A DNA stretch of 64,000 nucleotides, from positions 61,162,951 to 61,226,950 of the forward strand of contig NC_053138.1 in assembly GCF_016808335.1 (NCBI RefSeq), written 5' to 3'. The position numbers were made by a program, and so were the translations under genes. This document shows, in pieces, positions 34,854-47,461 of this stretch; the first letter of the stretch is position 1, and the number at the start of each line of letters is the position of its first letter. The stretch is from Panicum virgatum (taxonomy: Eukaryota > Streptophyta > Magnoliopsida > Poales > Poaceae). The notes beneath the pieces are model-generated. The model searched no databases. It had not been told where the DNA came from and worked only from the letters and a program-made list of their open reading frames with translations.

Positions 34854-37800
34854 ATGGCGCCCGTGCGCAAACGGATCGAGATCGACTGGCAGGAGGTTTT
34901 CACCTCCCCCGACCGCGACGCCAGCGTCTGCTTCGAGTCCCCCTCCTCGGCGCCGCAAAACTCCCGGGCCGCGGCGGCGGCGAGGGGGCCCCTGGCTGGG
35001 GGCGCCGCGAGGGCGTCGTCGGACGACGAGAAGCGGCGCGGGACCCCCTACCCCACCCGGAGGCTTGGGAGCCTGCGCGGCGGCCTCGAGCAGCGGCGCG
35101 GCCCCGGCGCGGTCGCGGACGACGGGGCGGCGCCCCGCCGGGTGACGCGCGCGGCCGCGCAGGTGCGCGCGCCCGCCGCCCGCTCATGTGTTTCCGTGTG
35201 TGGTTGAATCGAGCTGGGGTGTTTTGATTACGGATCGATTAGCTTTGCGGGGGTGGTTTTGTGGGAGTTCAGTGCGCATTCTGTTCCTCAGGTGTGCGCG
35301 TGGGGTTTCGTCCACCCCTTTTGAGCTGCATTGTTCCATTATTCAGAGAAACGTTGCTCGCTTGGTTTTGCAGGCTGCTGCTCGGGGAACGGCTGCTCGT
35401 TCCGATGCTACCGACGTGTATAGCTTCAGTAAGATCTCACTTGCCGCCATTATCGTTTTTAAGCTTGCACACCTACCAGTGGCAAGAGATGGATTGGGAG
35501 ACTATTCGACCATGTGAATTTACCACGGGAAACACTGGCTTTTTTCGTGTGGAGCATAGGTCGTGGCGAAATGTTTGTCTGTCACAGTTGTTCATTGATT
35601 CAAACTGTAGCGGATTTGTGTCGTTTTGTTTGCAGCTCAGGAGGATGAGGCGGGGGAAGATGCGGGCCGGAAATACTCTCCCAATTCTATTGGAAAAAAG
35701 AATTATGGCGTGGTACTATACTTTTTTCTTTTAGCCTTGCTGATCCATAGGCATCTCTTGGAGACTTGGACTAATGAAGGAGTTGTGAATGCAGCTACCT
35801 ATTGTTAAACGCAAAAGCCAAGGGCATGTTGGACCGAGGACTATACCAGTGGTTAAGATGTACTCAAGCCAACCATTTCCAAAATCTGGGAACCAGCGGA
35901 GGGCTCATTCCATTGATCCAGAGGTTTCCGATCGTGGAAAATGTCAGCAGAGTGAAAGTTTCAGTTTCAGTAGATTTTCCAAGAGGTAGGCATCCATTTT
36001 CCTTGCGTTTACAAACCTGCTATTTATGTTACGTTTGGTACTAAATTCCAATAGTTTTATCTGTTCATTTTGTACAACCCTTTGGATATTTATTATTATG
36101 GGAATATGCCGTTATATGGAAATTTGTATACTTTTGAAGATATTCCCTGCCTCAGTTATATTGCACAAAGCATTGCATATTACACACATATGGTCATACA
36201 TATTGGCATGTAGCTGCACCATTATTACTTTTATAGCGTGTTAACAATCGACAGTTCATTTCCAATTCTTCTATGCAGGAGGAAGGAACAGCTTCAGGAA
36301 TCATCCTCCGTTTATTCTCGAAAGGTTGGTATGCTGATGTTTAATCTATGCCAAGAAGAGTACATTATTAATTAATCATCTGTGCTTTCCTGTTGCTTGA
36401 ATGTTACAATTACACGATCTTCATTTTTTATTAACTGCTAAATGTGCAAACTATATTTGTAGCATTCCAATTAATCCTATTGCATGCAATGCGTAATGAC
36501 CCAAAACCAATTTGGGTTCATGCCTGGAAGGTCAACCATGGAGGCGATTTTCTTAATACGACAATTGATGGAGAGATATAGGGAGCAGAAGAAAGACTTG
36601 CACATGGTCTTCATTGACCTTGAGAAGGCATATGACAAAGTACCGAGAAATGTCATGTGGTGGGCCTTGGAGAAGTACAAAGTCCCAACTAAGTACATTA
36701 CCCTCATTAAGGATATGTACAAGAATGCGACGACGTTTGTCCGGACATGTGATGGCAACACCACTGACTTTCCTATTAACATAGGCCTACACCAGGGGTC
36801 AGCATTGAGCCCTTATTTATTTGCTTTAGTGATGGATGAGGTCACAAGGGATATACAAGGTGAGATCCCTTGGTGTATGCTCTTTGCTGATGATGTGGTG
36901 CTAGTTGACGAGAGTAGGGCAGGGGTTAATAGGAAGTTAGAGCTGTGGAGACGCACGTTAGAGTCGAAAGGGTTCAGACTCAGTAGGACCAAGACCGAGT
37001 ACATGATGTGCGATTTCAGCGTGACTAGGCATGAGGGGGGAGACGTTAGTCTAGATGGGCAAGTGGTGGTCCAGAAGGATACTTTTCGGTATTTAGGATC
37101 GGTGCTACAAAAGGATGGCGACATTGATGAAGATGTTAGGCATAGAATTTCAGCTGGCTGGTTGAAATGGCGGCAAGCTTCTGGCATCCTTTGTGATAAG
37201 AGGGTGCCACAAAAGCTAAAAGGCAAATTCTATAGGACAACAATTCGTCCGGCGATGTTATACGGTGCTGAATGTTGGCCTACAAAAAGGCGACATGTCC
37301 AGCAACTGAGTGTAGCAGAGATGCGAATGTTGCGGTGGTTTTGCGGGCACACAAGGAGGGATAGAGTCCGGAACGAAGTTATTCGGGATAGGGTCGGGGT
37401 GGCACCAATTGAGGAGAAACTTACCCAGCATCGGCTGAGATGGTTTGGACATGTCCAACGAAGGTCTCCTGAGGCGCCGGTGCGTAATGGGGTTCTTGAG
37501 CGGGTCGATAATGTAAAGAGGGGTAGAGGTAGACCTAAACTGACGTGGGATGAGTCGGTTAAGAGAGACCTTAAGGATTGGAATATTTCTAAAGAGATAG
37601 CTTTTGATAGGAGCGTTTGGAGACTAGCTATCAATGTGCCTGAACCTTGAACTTATTTCTTTCGGGTTTCATTTCTAGCCTACCCCAACTTGCTTGGGAA
37701 AAAAGGCTATGTTGTTGTTGTTGTTGTTGTTGTTGCATGCAATGCGTAATGAACATATTGTTTTAGATTTCAATGGTCACAAGAACAGTAGAGAACAAAG

Positions 37801-40800
37801 TTAATGTTGTTGTTTATCGTCGAGTATGTTTCTTTGCACTATTGATGGCTTTGATTGCATGAACGATTGCCCATTAGAAAATAAACTCTTTGTTTTGACA
37901 TGAGGTTACAAAGTTTTGTATTTCGCAGTAGATCTTGTCTTCAGAAAGATTTGGATGGTTATTACTTCCTTTAATAGACACTGCTATACTTTCCATTAAT
38001 AGTTTTGCCATGATATTCTTTGTCCATAAGTTTCGTTACCATTTGTCGCACTGGCAGGAGCCAGGCCATTTGTAGGACACTATGCCATACTTTCTCATAG
38101 TACTTTGATCCCACTTTTCCTTTTTGACCTTACGTTTATCAACAAATTTCCTATAAGGTTCAAGATGTGGTTCTATTGGATGATGAAGATATGCAAACTG
38201 AGGGAGAAGTAAACTATGAGATTTCTGGCATACGGTAATGTTATCTTTAGTTTTATATTCATCATGGTACTGTCGGCTGAGCTTTTGGTTTATGTTTCAA
38301 ATGAGCCAATTGTATTTTCAGGAATGAACCAAAGATATACTACCCATCAAGGTGAGTATTTTGGATTCTTTCTGAAGAATGTACATGGTTGTGTTTCCTT
38401 TTACCTTCTGTTGACTTTATTATGTGAACAGAGATGATCCAGAAGCTGTGGAGCTCACCAGCTCAGATATTAAATGTCTTGACCCTGGAGCATTTTTGTC
38501 ATCACCGGTGATAAACTACTACATCCAGTAAGAATATCTCTATTTTTGAGCTGCAACTTTGTGTTATCCTACATTCCTACCTTATGAAAATTACATTTTT
38601 TTAATATTCTTGAGTGCATTGCTTATTTTTCAAACAAACAGGATGTAATCAATGCAAGGTTTGCTAAGGTAATATTTAGGTGTTAATATTTGCTCTGTTA
38701 GTGCTGCTTGACATTGTAATGTCTTGAATACCATCAAACTATTTATGGCGGGATATTAACTGAAGAATTGGTTAAAAGTAGTATTATGTGAACGCTGAAA
38801 TATGCTATTTGCAGAGAGGTATTAAAACTGAATAAAGGACTTCTGAGTTCTTATTGTGCTGCACGTTGTCTTGTTTCGATGATGTTGCTGTGCAGGAACA
38901 TCAAAAGGACCAGATTGCACCATGAAGATTGCAGAGACAAATTCTACATATTTAACACATATTTTTATGGAAAGCTTGAAGAAGCATTGTGTCCGCTGGT
39001 ACGATCTTTTGTGTCATGCCGTCATACTTCTTTTACTAAATGACTTGCAATTATGCCTTTGTGCAAAATGGGATAGTTATACTCTTCTGGGTATGTAGTA
39101 CATGCTCGCCTTGTAATAGAAGTTTTTGTTCTTCGTTTTTTCCTCGGATTGGCAGAAGACCGTCTATTGTTTTATTAAGAAGGAATGAAACAACAACAAC
39201 AACAGCATAGCCTTTTTTCCCAAGCAAGTTGGGGTAGGCTAGAGATGAAACCCGAAAGAAATAAGTTCAAAGAAATAAGAAGGAATGAAACACTAGCACA
39301 AAAGACAGTAAAGAAGGAAATTGAACGCACAAACACACCCCAGCTCAAATTGTTAAATGTACATAGCCATGTCCGAGAGGAAAAGCCACCCAAACGAACA
39401 TATTTATAGGATAAGGGAACTCATGGTAGAAGCTCCTGCCGAACAACAAAGCGAACATAATAACTGGCGAACATTCTTCAAGAACTTCGTGGACACAGCC
39501 AAGGTACTCGGATCTCGATTCTCAAACATACATGTTGCGGTGCTTCCAGAGAAGCCGGACAACCAAAATGACCAACAAGTTAAAACTTTTCTGCCAGCGT
39601 TCATCCGTTGATTGTGCCGCAACACGGCACCATTCTTGAAAGGAGATAGGATCGGTGCCTTGCAAACACAGTTTTTATTTTTGATATGTGATAGACCCTT
39701 TTTTCTTGGGTAGAATTACAATTAAACAAAAGGGCATACCTCTTTTTCAAAAGCTCCCATAGGGAAGGAATTTCTAGACAGCAGTACCTTGCTTGTTCTG
39801 TAAGGATTCTGGTTCGAACCCAGGACCTCCAAGCTGCAAGTAGAGAGACTCTACCGCTGCGCCAGGCCCTGCCTTTCTTGAGCAAGGAATTAAAAAAAAA
39901 CTTGACCAGGGGGAGAGACACCCCCTGATTTTCATCTTAAGAAGCTTGTATCATGACTCGAACCCGGGCTGATTCAGCGTGCCTCTCTGGCATGTTCAGC
40001 TGACCAGTTGCACCATGAGAGTGTTGGCTTGAGTGAGGAATTACAATGAACCAAATATTTTTTTCCTTTGGTGAGGAGTTGCCATTTTTTTCTTGTTCCC
40101 CTGCGATCCTGACTGTTTAAGGGCCAGTTGCGAACATATTTGAGTTTTGTTTCAACTGCATTTCAATACCCATTTCATTCCGAACATTCACCCATCAGTC
40201 CTTTCCAAAATTTGATCCTCCTTTTTTTTCAAATGATAAAATTCAATATAAAACATCTGTCCTAGCTTTTTATCTTCAATCATTTATTTTGTCTTGGCAT
40301 TATCTTCTGTGCCACTTCTCTGTTCATGTTTTTTATTATCTTCAGATGATATCTTAAATTAGAAAATTTATGCTTCCTTTTTTTTTCCCTAGGGTGACTT
40401 CTCAAAGTTGAGAAGATGGTGGAAAGGTGTCAATATATTTCATAGAGCATACGTCATCTTGCCAATCCATGGGGCGTAAGTTGTTGCTGAAATAAGACAT
40501 TTACATTATGAAGCTAAATTACTGTTATTTAGATCCATGCAGTATAATGATTAGTTTTTAACAAGTTTCATGGTTCATCAGGATCCACCTAGGGTCATGC
40601 ATTGATTCAAATTCTATTTGATTTGGAATGTGGCTCCTGAGATTCCTAATATTCTTTAGAAGCACTGCAACGATTGCGTCTTCAATAATGCTACTCTGAA
40701 TGCATCTTTGGTCGTGTGGATAGTAGAGGAGGGAGTTATATGGTGTGCAACTGGAACCTGGGGCCTTGTATTCTCGGCTTCTTGCTTGTGGCGTTGTTAT

Positions 40801-42858
40801 TCATTTTTTTTAGCATGGCTTTCCTGCTCTCGGTTTCCTTGGGTGTGTTGTGCGGTTTCCTAGGGTGTGTTGTGCTTGTGTCGTGTGTGTTGTACATTTG
40901 GTACTCGTTCTTAGCGAAATGTGTGTTGTACACTTGGTACTCTTTCTTCTTAACGAATGACACACCTATCCCGCTTCGCTCAAGAAAAAGATACCTAATA
41001 TTCTACTTCTTGATGTATTGTCCTTTTTAGCATATGCTCAATGCATTTGAAATCTACAATCATGTCTTTCATGCTGTAGTTTGTATATATAGTATATTAA
41101 AAGTTACCTCTTTGCATGTATATTCAGGGCACACTGGAGCTTGGTAATCATTTGCATGCCTGCGAAAGAGAGTGTTTCAGGACCAATCATACTTCATCTG
41201 GACTCCCTTGGGATGCATCGCAGTACTAAGATCTTGAACACAGTTGGGAGGCAAGTGACCAATCTCTGCTATAGTCATCTAGCTGTTTTTACTCTTGCTA
41301 TTCAGAAACAAGAAATTCTAGAATGTGGCAAACTTGCTTGCTACTGCATTTAAGTGCAAGTGGCTGACCATCTTGCTTCTGTATTGCAGATACCTTGAAG
41401 AAGAATGGCGGCACTTAAAGAAGAATCCTTGTCCTGACACATCAGTTTCGGAGATAATATGGGAGGATCTTCCAAATAATATACGTAAGGAAAAAGTTCA
41501 GGTACATAGTTTGAACAAATATTGCAAAGTAATGCTATAAGGTGCTTCCGGTTGTTTTTGGTATATTGGTTTCCAGATGTTTGTTTTAGATAATTGTCCA
41601 GATTGCGGCTACTTTGTACAACTTACGCACCAATCAATCTAACATGATTTTAACAACTGCAGGTCCCACAACAGAATAATGCGTATGACTGTGGCATCTT
41701 CATGCTTTATTACATCGAACAGTTTATAATAGAGGCACCAGAAAGGTTCACGATAGATAACCTTGACATGGTTAGTGCTTCCTACTCTTTTCTATACTTA
41801 TTCAGTTCTTGCGATGCGTTTTCTGTTGAGCTCTGTAAGACTGTTTGAGATAGTTGGATACTGAACTTGTGTTTGCTACACAGTATACTGAACTTGTGTT
41901 TGTTACACAGTTTAATTGCAGTTGGTTCAAACCTGAAGATGCTTCTGGGCTAAGGCTGAGAATAAGAGAGCTACTGCAGGAAGCATTTGAAAGTGCCAGG
42001 CTGGATGATGCTATGTCAGAAGCAGCCGCATCTGATGGCTCTTATATTGGAGACAGCATAAAGGGTGGAGAATTGGAAGCAGATGCACCTTCTGACAGTT
42101 CAGAAATGGTCTTAGAGTTCGGAAACACTGGCAAGAGCAATGATGGCATCAAGGTTGCAGCCTCAGGAGAGTCAGGCAACTCTGGTAAGTGTGATGAAGG
42201 CATCAAGGTAGCTGAATCAGAAGAAGCAAGTGCAGAGTCTGGAGATGCTGGGAGAAGTATTGAAGGATATGTTGCAGATTCAGAGGAAGAAAGTGGGGAG
42301 TCTGGAGAGGCTGGTAAGAGTGTTGAAGGCATCAATGTTGCAGAACCAGAAGAAGCAAGTGGAGAATCTGGAGATGCTGGTAAGAGTATTGAAGTTATCG
42401 ATGTTGCAGAATCAGATAATGCAAGCGAGGAGTTTGGATATGCAGGTGAGACTAAGAAAGGCATCAAGGTTGCAGCATCTGAAGGAGCAAGTGTGGAGTG
42501 TGTATCCACTGATAAGAGTATGGTGTCTGTATTAGACAAAGCACCGGCTAGCAACAGCAAATGTGTTGAAAACACTGCAGGCTGCGCTCTATCAGAAACA
42601 GCTTCATTTTCTGATAGCATGAAAGACGAAGAAGGTACCATGAAAGCAGACTCGGGCAGCTCAAAAACTGAGAAAGAAGGATTGATTGCAATTCTATCGC
42701 CAAAAAGGCCGAGGAACGAGGGGGCCATTCCTAGGACACCCATTCCAAATGTAGTTTGTGACAGCTGCGACAGCGACAACCAAACCACGGTGAAGATTGT
42801 AAGAGTTTACAGAAAAAGTCCCCAAAAAGTTTCCGCCCTATTAACTTGGGATTGCTGA
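34854..42858 (+). CDS. OTS1-like: SUMO-specific protease, OTS/ULP1D type (C48), 14 exons
   Basis: It removes SUMO from nuclear proteins by family inference. Exons: 34854-35162, 35374-35428, 35636-35712, 35795-35985, 36279-36324, 38158-38234, 38322-38351, 38432-38527, 38896-38998, 40393-40475, 41128-41250, 41390-41501, 41663-41770, 41911-42858; total 2358 nt, 785 aa, every junction in frame. The N-terminus RKRIEIDWQEVF is basic and disordered. YYPSRDDPEAV to SSPVINYYI opens the protease domain, with INTYFY-like FNTYFYGKL, RRWWKGVNIF, His358 (HWSLVI), Asp381 (HLDSLGMH), Gln438 and Cys444 (VPQQN..DCG). FKPEDASGLR closes it. About 285 further residues form an acidic Ser/Glu repeat tail, absent from the OTS proteins I know. 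Intron 11 has a GC donor. Introns hold several retroelements. Confidence 0.9.
36480..37752 (+). mobile_element. RTE-clade LINE, 5'-truncated, in intron 5 of the SUMO protease gene
   Basis: A 20-bp target duplication (36480-36499 and 37733-37752, core gcatgcaatgcgta) flanks a body of about 1.23 kb. It encodes the reverse transcriptase from the NQFGFMPGRST block through FADDVVL (catalytic Asp pair) to the C-terminal thumb and RTE-typical RRWFGH-like tail, stop at 37648-37650, then a short 3'UTR and a (TTG)n terminus at about 37711-37735 instead of poly(A). The element is in the same orientation as the host gene. Endonuclease and N-terminal RT are missing. Confidence 0.9.
39176..39292 (-). mobile_element. 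Minimal RTE LINE tail (83 bp) with target duplication
   Basis: The 17-bp repeat starting taagaaggaatg occurs at 39176-39192 and 39276-39292. The 83 bp between them are the complement of the RTE 3' end, including the (TTG)n tail and the agcctaccccaact block. This is an extreme 5' truncation in intron 9 of the SUMO protease gene. Confidence 0.85.
39690..39872 (-). mobile_element. tRNA-derived SINE
   Basis: On the minus strand an A-box-like TGGCGCAGCGG (39864-39854) is followed about 35 bp later by a perfect B box GGTTCGAACC (39820-39811), the RNA polymerase III promoter arrangement of tRNA-derived SINEs. The 3' limit is approximate. Confidence 0.6.
39878..40043 (-). mobile_element. Second tRNA-derived SINE with T-type tail
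   Basis: A minus-strand A-box-like block (about 40019-39999, ATGGTGCAACTGGTCAGC) and a B box (about 39967-39957, GGTTCGAG) are present. The 3' end at 39893 is a run of T on the element strand, as in p-SINE1-like plant SINEs. ttgagcaaggaatta (39878-39892) and ttgagtgaggaatta (40029-40043) form the target duplication, with two mismatches. Confidence 0.65.
40645..41004 (+). mobile_element. L1-type LINE 3' fragment in intron 10 of the SUMO protease gene
   Basis: The 11-bp repeat cctaatattct (40645-40655 and 40994-41004) flanks 338 bp whose end (ggtactctttcttcttaacgaatgacac, then gctcaagaaaaag; positions 40935-40990) resembles a grass L1 3'UTR with a short A-rich tail. No coding sequence remains. 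Confidence 0.65.
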
Positions 42859-44200
42859 CCTGAGGGGCCAAGCACGGTACTTCTGTTGCTTTCCCAGGAA
42901 GGTGGGAAACAATGCCAGATGTCAGCAACGCTACTTTGAGGTGGCTGGTAGTACCATATGCCTCGATGGCCAGATGTTACCCGTTGCTGTGTGCCCACCC
43001 GATATCCAAGAAGTAAACCGAAGACTTAGCATGCAGTGTGCGGGTCAGACACATGACCATCTCATTTTTTTTTGCTCTCGGGTCCTTGCTCCTGGTAGCA
43101 GCTTTTGTGTAGGAAGTAGGAACGCCATGGGCATGGGCGCGAGACATGTAAAGTGTACAGGGTTAAAGTAGTTAACCATAGAGAGAGAGAGAGAGAGAGT
43201 ATCCAGGATGGAAATTGTGGGTGTTACACCTTCGGACACCAGCAAGTGGTGCATACATTCCGTTCTGAGATAATCTATTGAAAATTGAAATTGTAGCATG
43301 GTTCAGCCACTGTTCAGGTTCTGTGCGAATATGTATATATCGGTGGCGTTTTCCTTCTGCTCCTTTGAGCAAACCAACATGTGCGTTGGTGCCCATCATA
43401 TTCTCTGTCGCTTCGATAACATTTCTTCTGACCTGGGTGTAGCTTTCCTGTGCTGTGAGAGTGCAATGGCATTGGTGGATGCCGTGACCAGATGCTGATT
43501 GGAAGGTTCATCAAGTGGTATGGTTGGCGGATTAGCATCGTTGATGTTTGGCTGTCTTCAACTCGACTTTACTCGAGTCCTCGTCTGATGTACAGCCGGA
43601 ATGATTTTTCAGCCAACTTGGCAGCGATAAGCTAGTGGGCGATGCAGAGGAGATGCACGGAAGCGATCCAACGCTGCAAGCAACGCCACAAGGGATGTGA
43701 TGTGGCTCAACGTCGCCGAATTTGTGGTAGTGCAAAGCACAAAAGTGTTTGCTGCACTCTTTGTTCTTTCCCCCAAATTCTAATGGCACAAATGCTCGTC
43801 AATTAACAAAGACTGTTTTAATTCATAAGTTATTTTTTAGCCCTTTTCTAAATAGCCTCGAATAGCTCAAGAGGAGCCAAACATGAGGGTTATTTCTGGA
43901 CTATTTGCAAATAGCTCACCCCAAAAACTTATCCCCCAAGAAGTGCTATTTGAAACTATTTCGGGTGGAGCCCACTGATTATCTCGCTATCTCTTAAAAA
44001 AGTGGCAGCCAAATAATTGAAAAGTGCTTTAGGAGCCAAATAGCTCTAAGATCCAAACACCTCAAGGGCTATTTTACTGGAGGACTATTTTCTTGAGCTA
44101 AACTTTAGTCCTTAAAATAACTATAATCTATTTCTCCAAACGATATTTTGTCAAGACGAACAGATTTACGTAACATCTTTCCCGGTTCCTTTCAAGGAAA
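42859..44200. other. 3' flank of the SUMO protease gene; no gene
   Basis: It contains the probable 3'UTR, a (GA)n microsatellite at 43181-43199, and, at about 43800-44150, AT-rich sequence with inverted agctatttgg-like motifs that may be a MITE with unresolved ends. Confidence 0.4.
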
Positions 44201-44209
44201 AAAAAACCC

Positions 44210-46373
44210 ATTCTTTCCTGGTTGCGCTGTGTGTGTGCCTCCCCAGCTTTTGCTCTCCCGGGCGCCGTGCGCGGTGCACGTCTCTTTCTCCCTCGACGCG
44301 TCCCACGTCGTGGAGATCGACGGAGCACACGTCGCTGTCAGCCGGTTTGGCAGCTGCCGTTGCAACTGCTGCTGCTGCTGCCACACGATACGGACAACGG
44401 CTACGCCATCAGAACGAACGGGCAACGTCTAGAACACATGGAGTTTTTTTTTAAAAAAATCGAAACATGAAATCTTTCTCGAGCCATGACATCTTGAGCG
44501 AGCGATCACCAGCTGAGCATAATAAAATGTGGGCATATATTCCGGTATGACTTGCTTAGGAGATGATAAGCTACTAAAACACTAGCACGCTTTATGTTGT
44601 ATTCGGTAGTATATTAAAAATAATAGGGACGGCATATATTTAAATTCTCTATTTTTCAGGAGCAAACCTGCTGCGCCCATGCTCCAGTGTCCCAACACGC
44701 ACCGTTGTTTTTATTCTATCCCCCAGCTTGATAACATTTCTTTTGAGTAGCTATAGCTTTCTTGTGATCGAAGCCAGGTGTCAGAATAATACAGCAGGGG
44801 CATAACAAACCTCTGTGTGTGTGGTGTGTGTGTGTCATAGCAGCTCTGTTCAACACTATACCTCATTTCACTGTGCTGTCGTTGGTGGCTGGTGAGAGAA
44901 AAGTATTGCTGGCTAGTTGGTAGCTACTGGCTGGTGCTGGTTTGGTATGAAAGAAAAATACTGTTGGCTGGTTGCTGCAAACAGAGTGTATGTGATGTTT
45001 TTGTCAAAAAGAAAAAACTGTGATATTCTATTGCATAATCACATCAGTCGTGACTCGTGAGGCAGCCGAAGAAGGGCATGGAACTGTTGCCCTCCTGATG
45101 AGAACAACCTGTTTAATTTGTTGCCGTTTGACAATTGATATGATCGACCGTCGTGGAATCTTTTTTCCCCTTTCTCACCTCCATTTACTAGATGTGATGT
45201 GGCGGCAGCCCTTTGGCTGTGTTTAGATCCATTTAATTTGAATTTTGAAAAAAAACATCTTTTTCATATTTAAAGTATTAAACATAGACCAATTACAAAA
45301 CTCGTTTGTAAAGTACGAGATGAATCTAATGAGTCTAATTAATTCATTATTAGAGCATGTTACTGTAGCTTTACTGTAGCAATTTAGTGTCTAATCATGT
45401 TCTAATTAGGTTCATTAGATTCGTCTCGCGATTTACAGTCTATTTGTGTAATGTAATTTTTTTCGACTATATTTAATATACCATGCAGACGATTTATTTT
45501 TTCTTGCATAGATGCTTCACGCATTCATTTATTTGGCCGTACTGATTCTTTCCCCTGGTGCCATGGTCGTCCAAAGAAGACGAGATCTTTAATTTTCAAG
45601 GAATAAAACACACAGAGAGGACGAGGCTCTCGGATCCGTAATCCGTTCGCTTTCTCGCCGTGCGCGTCTCGTTCGAGTCTTGGACAGTGACAACTATACC
45701 ATTCTACTACTGTGCCACAAATCTACTGTAACCGTTAGCGCACCTGCTATAAATTTAACTCGATTTTTAAAAAATACATGCAATATTTATATTTCTAATA
45801 TATTTATTAAAAAAATATATTTAAAGATATTTCTAATGATACAATTATATACCATAAATATTAATATTTTATCTGGTTCTTTAAACATCTAAAAATATCT
45901 AAACGTTGCTAATAGAATGGAGGGAGTCGTACACATCACACCTCTCTCTTAAAAAACAAAAAGAAAATAAGTTACACACCACAAGTCCAGGTGGCTGCTT
46001 TTCGAGGGCGCTGTAAAAACCGCTCGGATGCCGCCATATTTGAGGGTAGGTGCAGTGAACCTAGCTGCCCCCGAACGCCGTCGCAAACTGACGAAGTTAG
46101 GTGCTCACTTATCATGCTCTCTCGTCGTTATCGCTGGTTGCTGACGAGGATGATCGCGGTTTTTTGTCTGGTTTTTAAAAGGAGAAAAGAACGATAGCGA
46201 TTCTGGTACAGTACAGAGTGACGCTTGTACTGTTCCCAACTTCCAAATGCTACAAGAGCAACACTATCACTCTGAACTGTTCTCAACAGTCAACACACCA
46301 CACCACTGGCCGGCCGGCGACATCTGCAATTCACCTGCTGGCCAAAGACAAAGTTGTGACTTGTGCTTTCAGT
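44210..46373. repeat. Left copy of a diverged segmental duplication (partner 48715-50010)
   Basis: Blocks shared in order with 48715-50010: gggcgccgtgc.. to cggtttgg (44259-44350), accgtcgtggaatct (45147), tagatgtgatgtggcggc (45189), ccgtcgcaaactgacgaagtta (46077) and the following ~280 bp. The copies differ by insertions, including the MITE at 45212. No conserved open frame was seen in either copy, so I read it as duplicated non-coding DNA. Confidence 0.6.
45212..45500. mobile_element. Tourist/PIF-like MITE
   Basis: AT-rich, starting near gtgtttagatcc. The interior has inverted blocks (gatgaatctaatgagtctaatt against aattaggttcattagattcgtctc, with ttactgtagc between) typical of a common grass MITE. 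A related sequence lies at 47462-47770. Exact ends and target duplication were not resolved. Confidence 0.5.
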
Positions 46374-47164
46374 CAGCGGCGGAACCAGAAAATTTTTGAA
46401 GGGGGGCCCAAGAGGCTAAGCCAACATATGGCCATGGCGGCGGCCGGCGGCGTTACTGCGACGTATGTACGTCTGCAGTTCGGCTGAGGCGTCCGTTAGT
46501 TTGTTATACCATTGCAAAAACGATTCAGAGTCTATGTGCCATGTTTGCGGCTAGGGGCGAAGCTACCTCTAAAATTATCATGTGCAACCGTTAAAGACCA
46601 TAAAAAAATTAACAATACATGGTAAATGCAAGTCTAGCTAGTGCTAAATTTTTCATTACCCTGGTGCATCGGTACCAGGCAAACTGTACGTAGCATTAAC
46701 CCTGGCTGCGGCTCCTCCTAAAATAGCTCTGGTACAGTTTTTTGATGAAGTAGAAATTGAAGTTGTGTTAAAAAAATTGTTTCGTAAAACGGCTTCAGTC
46801 GCCTAGGATCATGGTAGCCGCGAGAAGCCACAATTTTTTGCTCGCAGGCAAAGCCGTTTTATGGCTTTATTCACGGCTCCCATGATAAAATCATTTTGAA
46901 AATGATACTTTGACAGAGCTTTCATCAAAAGTCGGTGAGGAAGCTATGCAAAACAGACTACTTTTTGCTTGTAATTATTGCCTCTTAGACTATGTACTTG
47001 ATTTTAATTGAAAATACAACGTGAGCTACTTAGATATTGAATTTATTGTAGAATCACTTATCTAATTATTTGTTATATACTGCAAAAAAGAGGGAGGTTC
47101 AATTTTTTTTTTCAGCCTTAGGGGGGGCCGTGGCCCCTGCTAGCCCCCCCTGGTTCCGCCGTTG
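46374..47164. mobile_element. hAT-like non-autonomous element, ~790 bp
   Basis: The left end cagcggcggaaccag and right end ctggttccgccgttg are inverted repeats with one mismatch. gctttca flanks both sides (46364-46370 and 47165-47171). The interior is non-coding. It interrupts the segmental duplication: the copy near 50010 lacks it. Confidence 0.75.
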
Positions 47165-47461
47165 GCTTTCACAGTGTCAGTTCTACCCATTTGACAACTC
47201 TCATGCGTGTACACTTAAATTTTAATAGTTGACATCTTTTCATATTGAGGGAATTTTCTATACGCCACTGAAAATTTAACTCATTTCCTCTGTAGTACCG
47301 TCAAAATTTAAGCTATCCTTTTAATACTATTAATTTCTATATTTTCATCTCGTATCTTTATCTTTATCAAAAAGACTATAACACGTGAAGATCTTTCGCC
47401 ACTTTTCCGATTTTACCCTTCTCGCCTTCTCCTTATCCTCGTCTCATCCAGTAATCACTAA

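Noticed and set aside
36484..37650. 388-codon frame as a separate host gene
   Set aside because: It is the RT C-terminal half of an RTE LINE; its ATG comes from the target duplication and it lies inside an intron.
39811..39864. Possible tRNA gene on the minus strand
   Set aside because: A and B boxes are present, but no cloverleaf or acceptor stem could be drawn. The context fits a tRNA-derived SINE.
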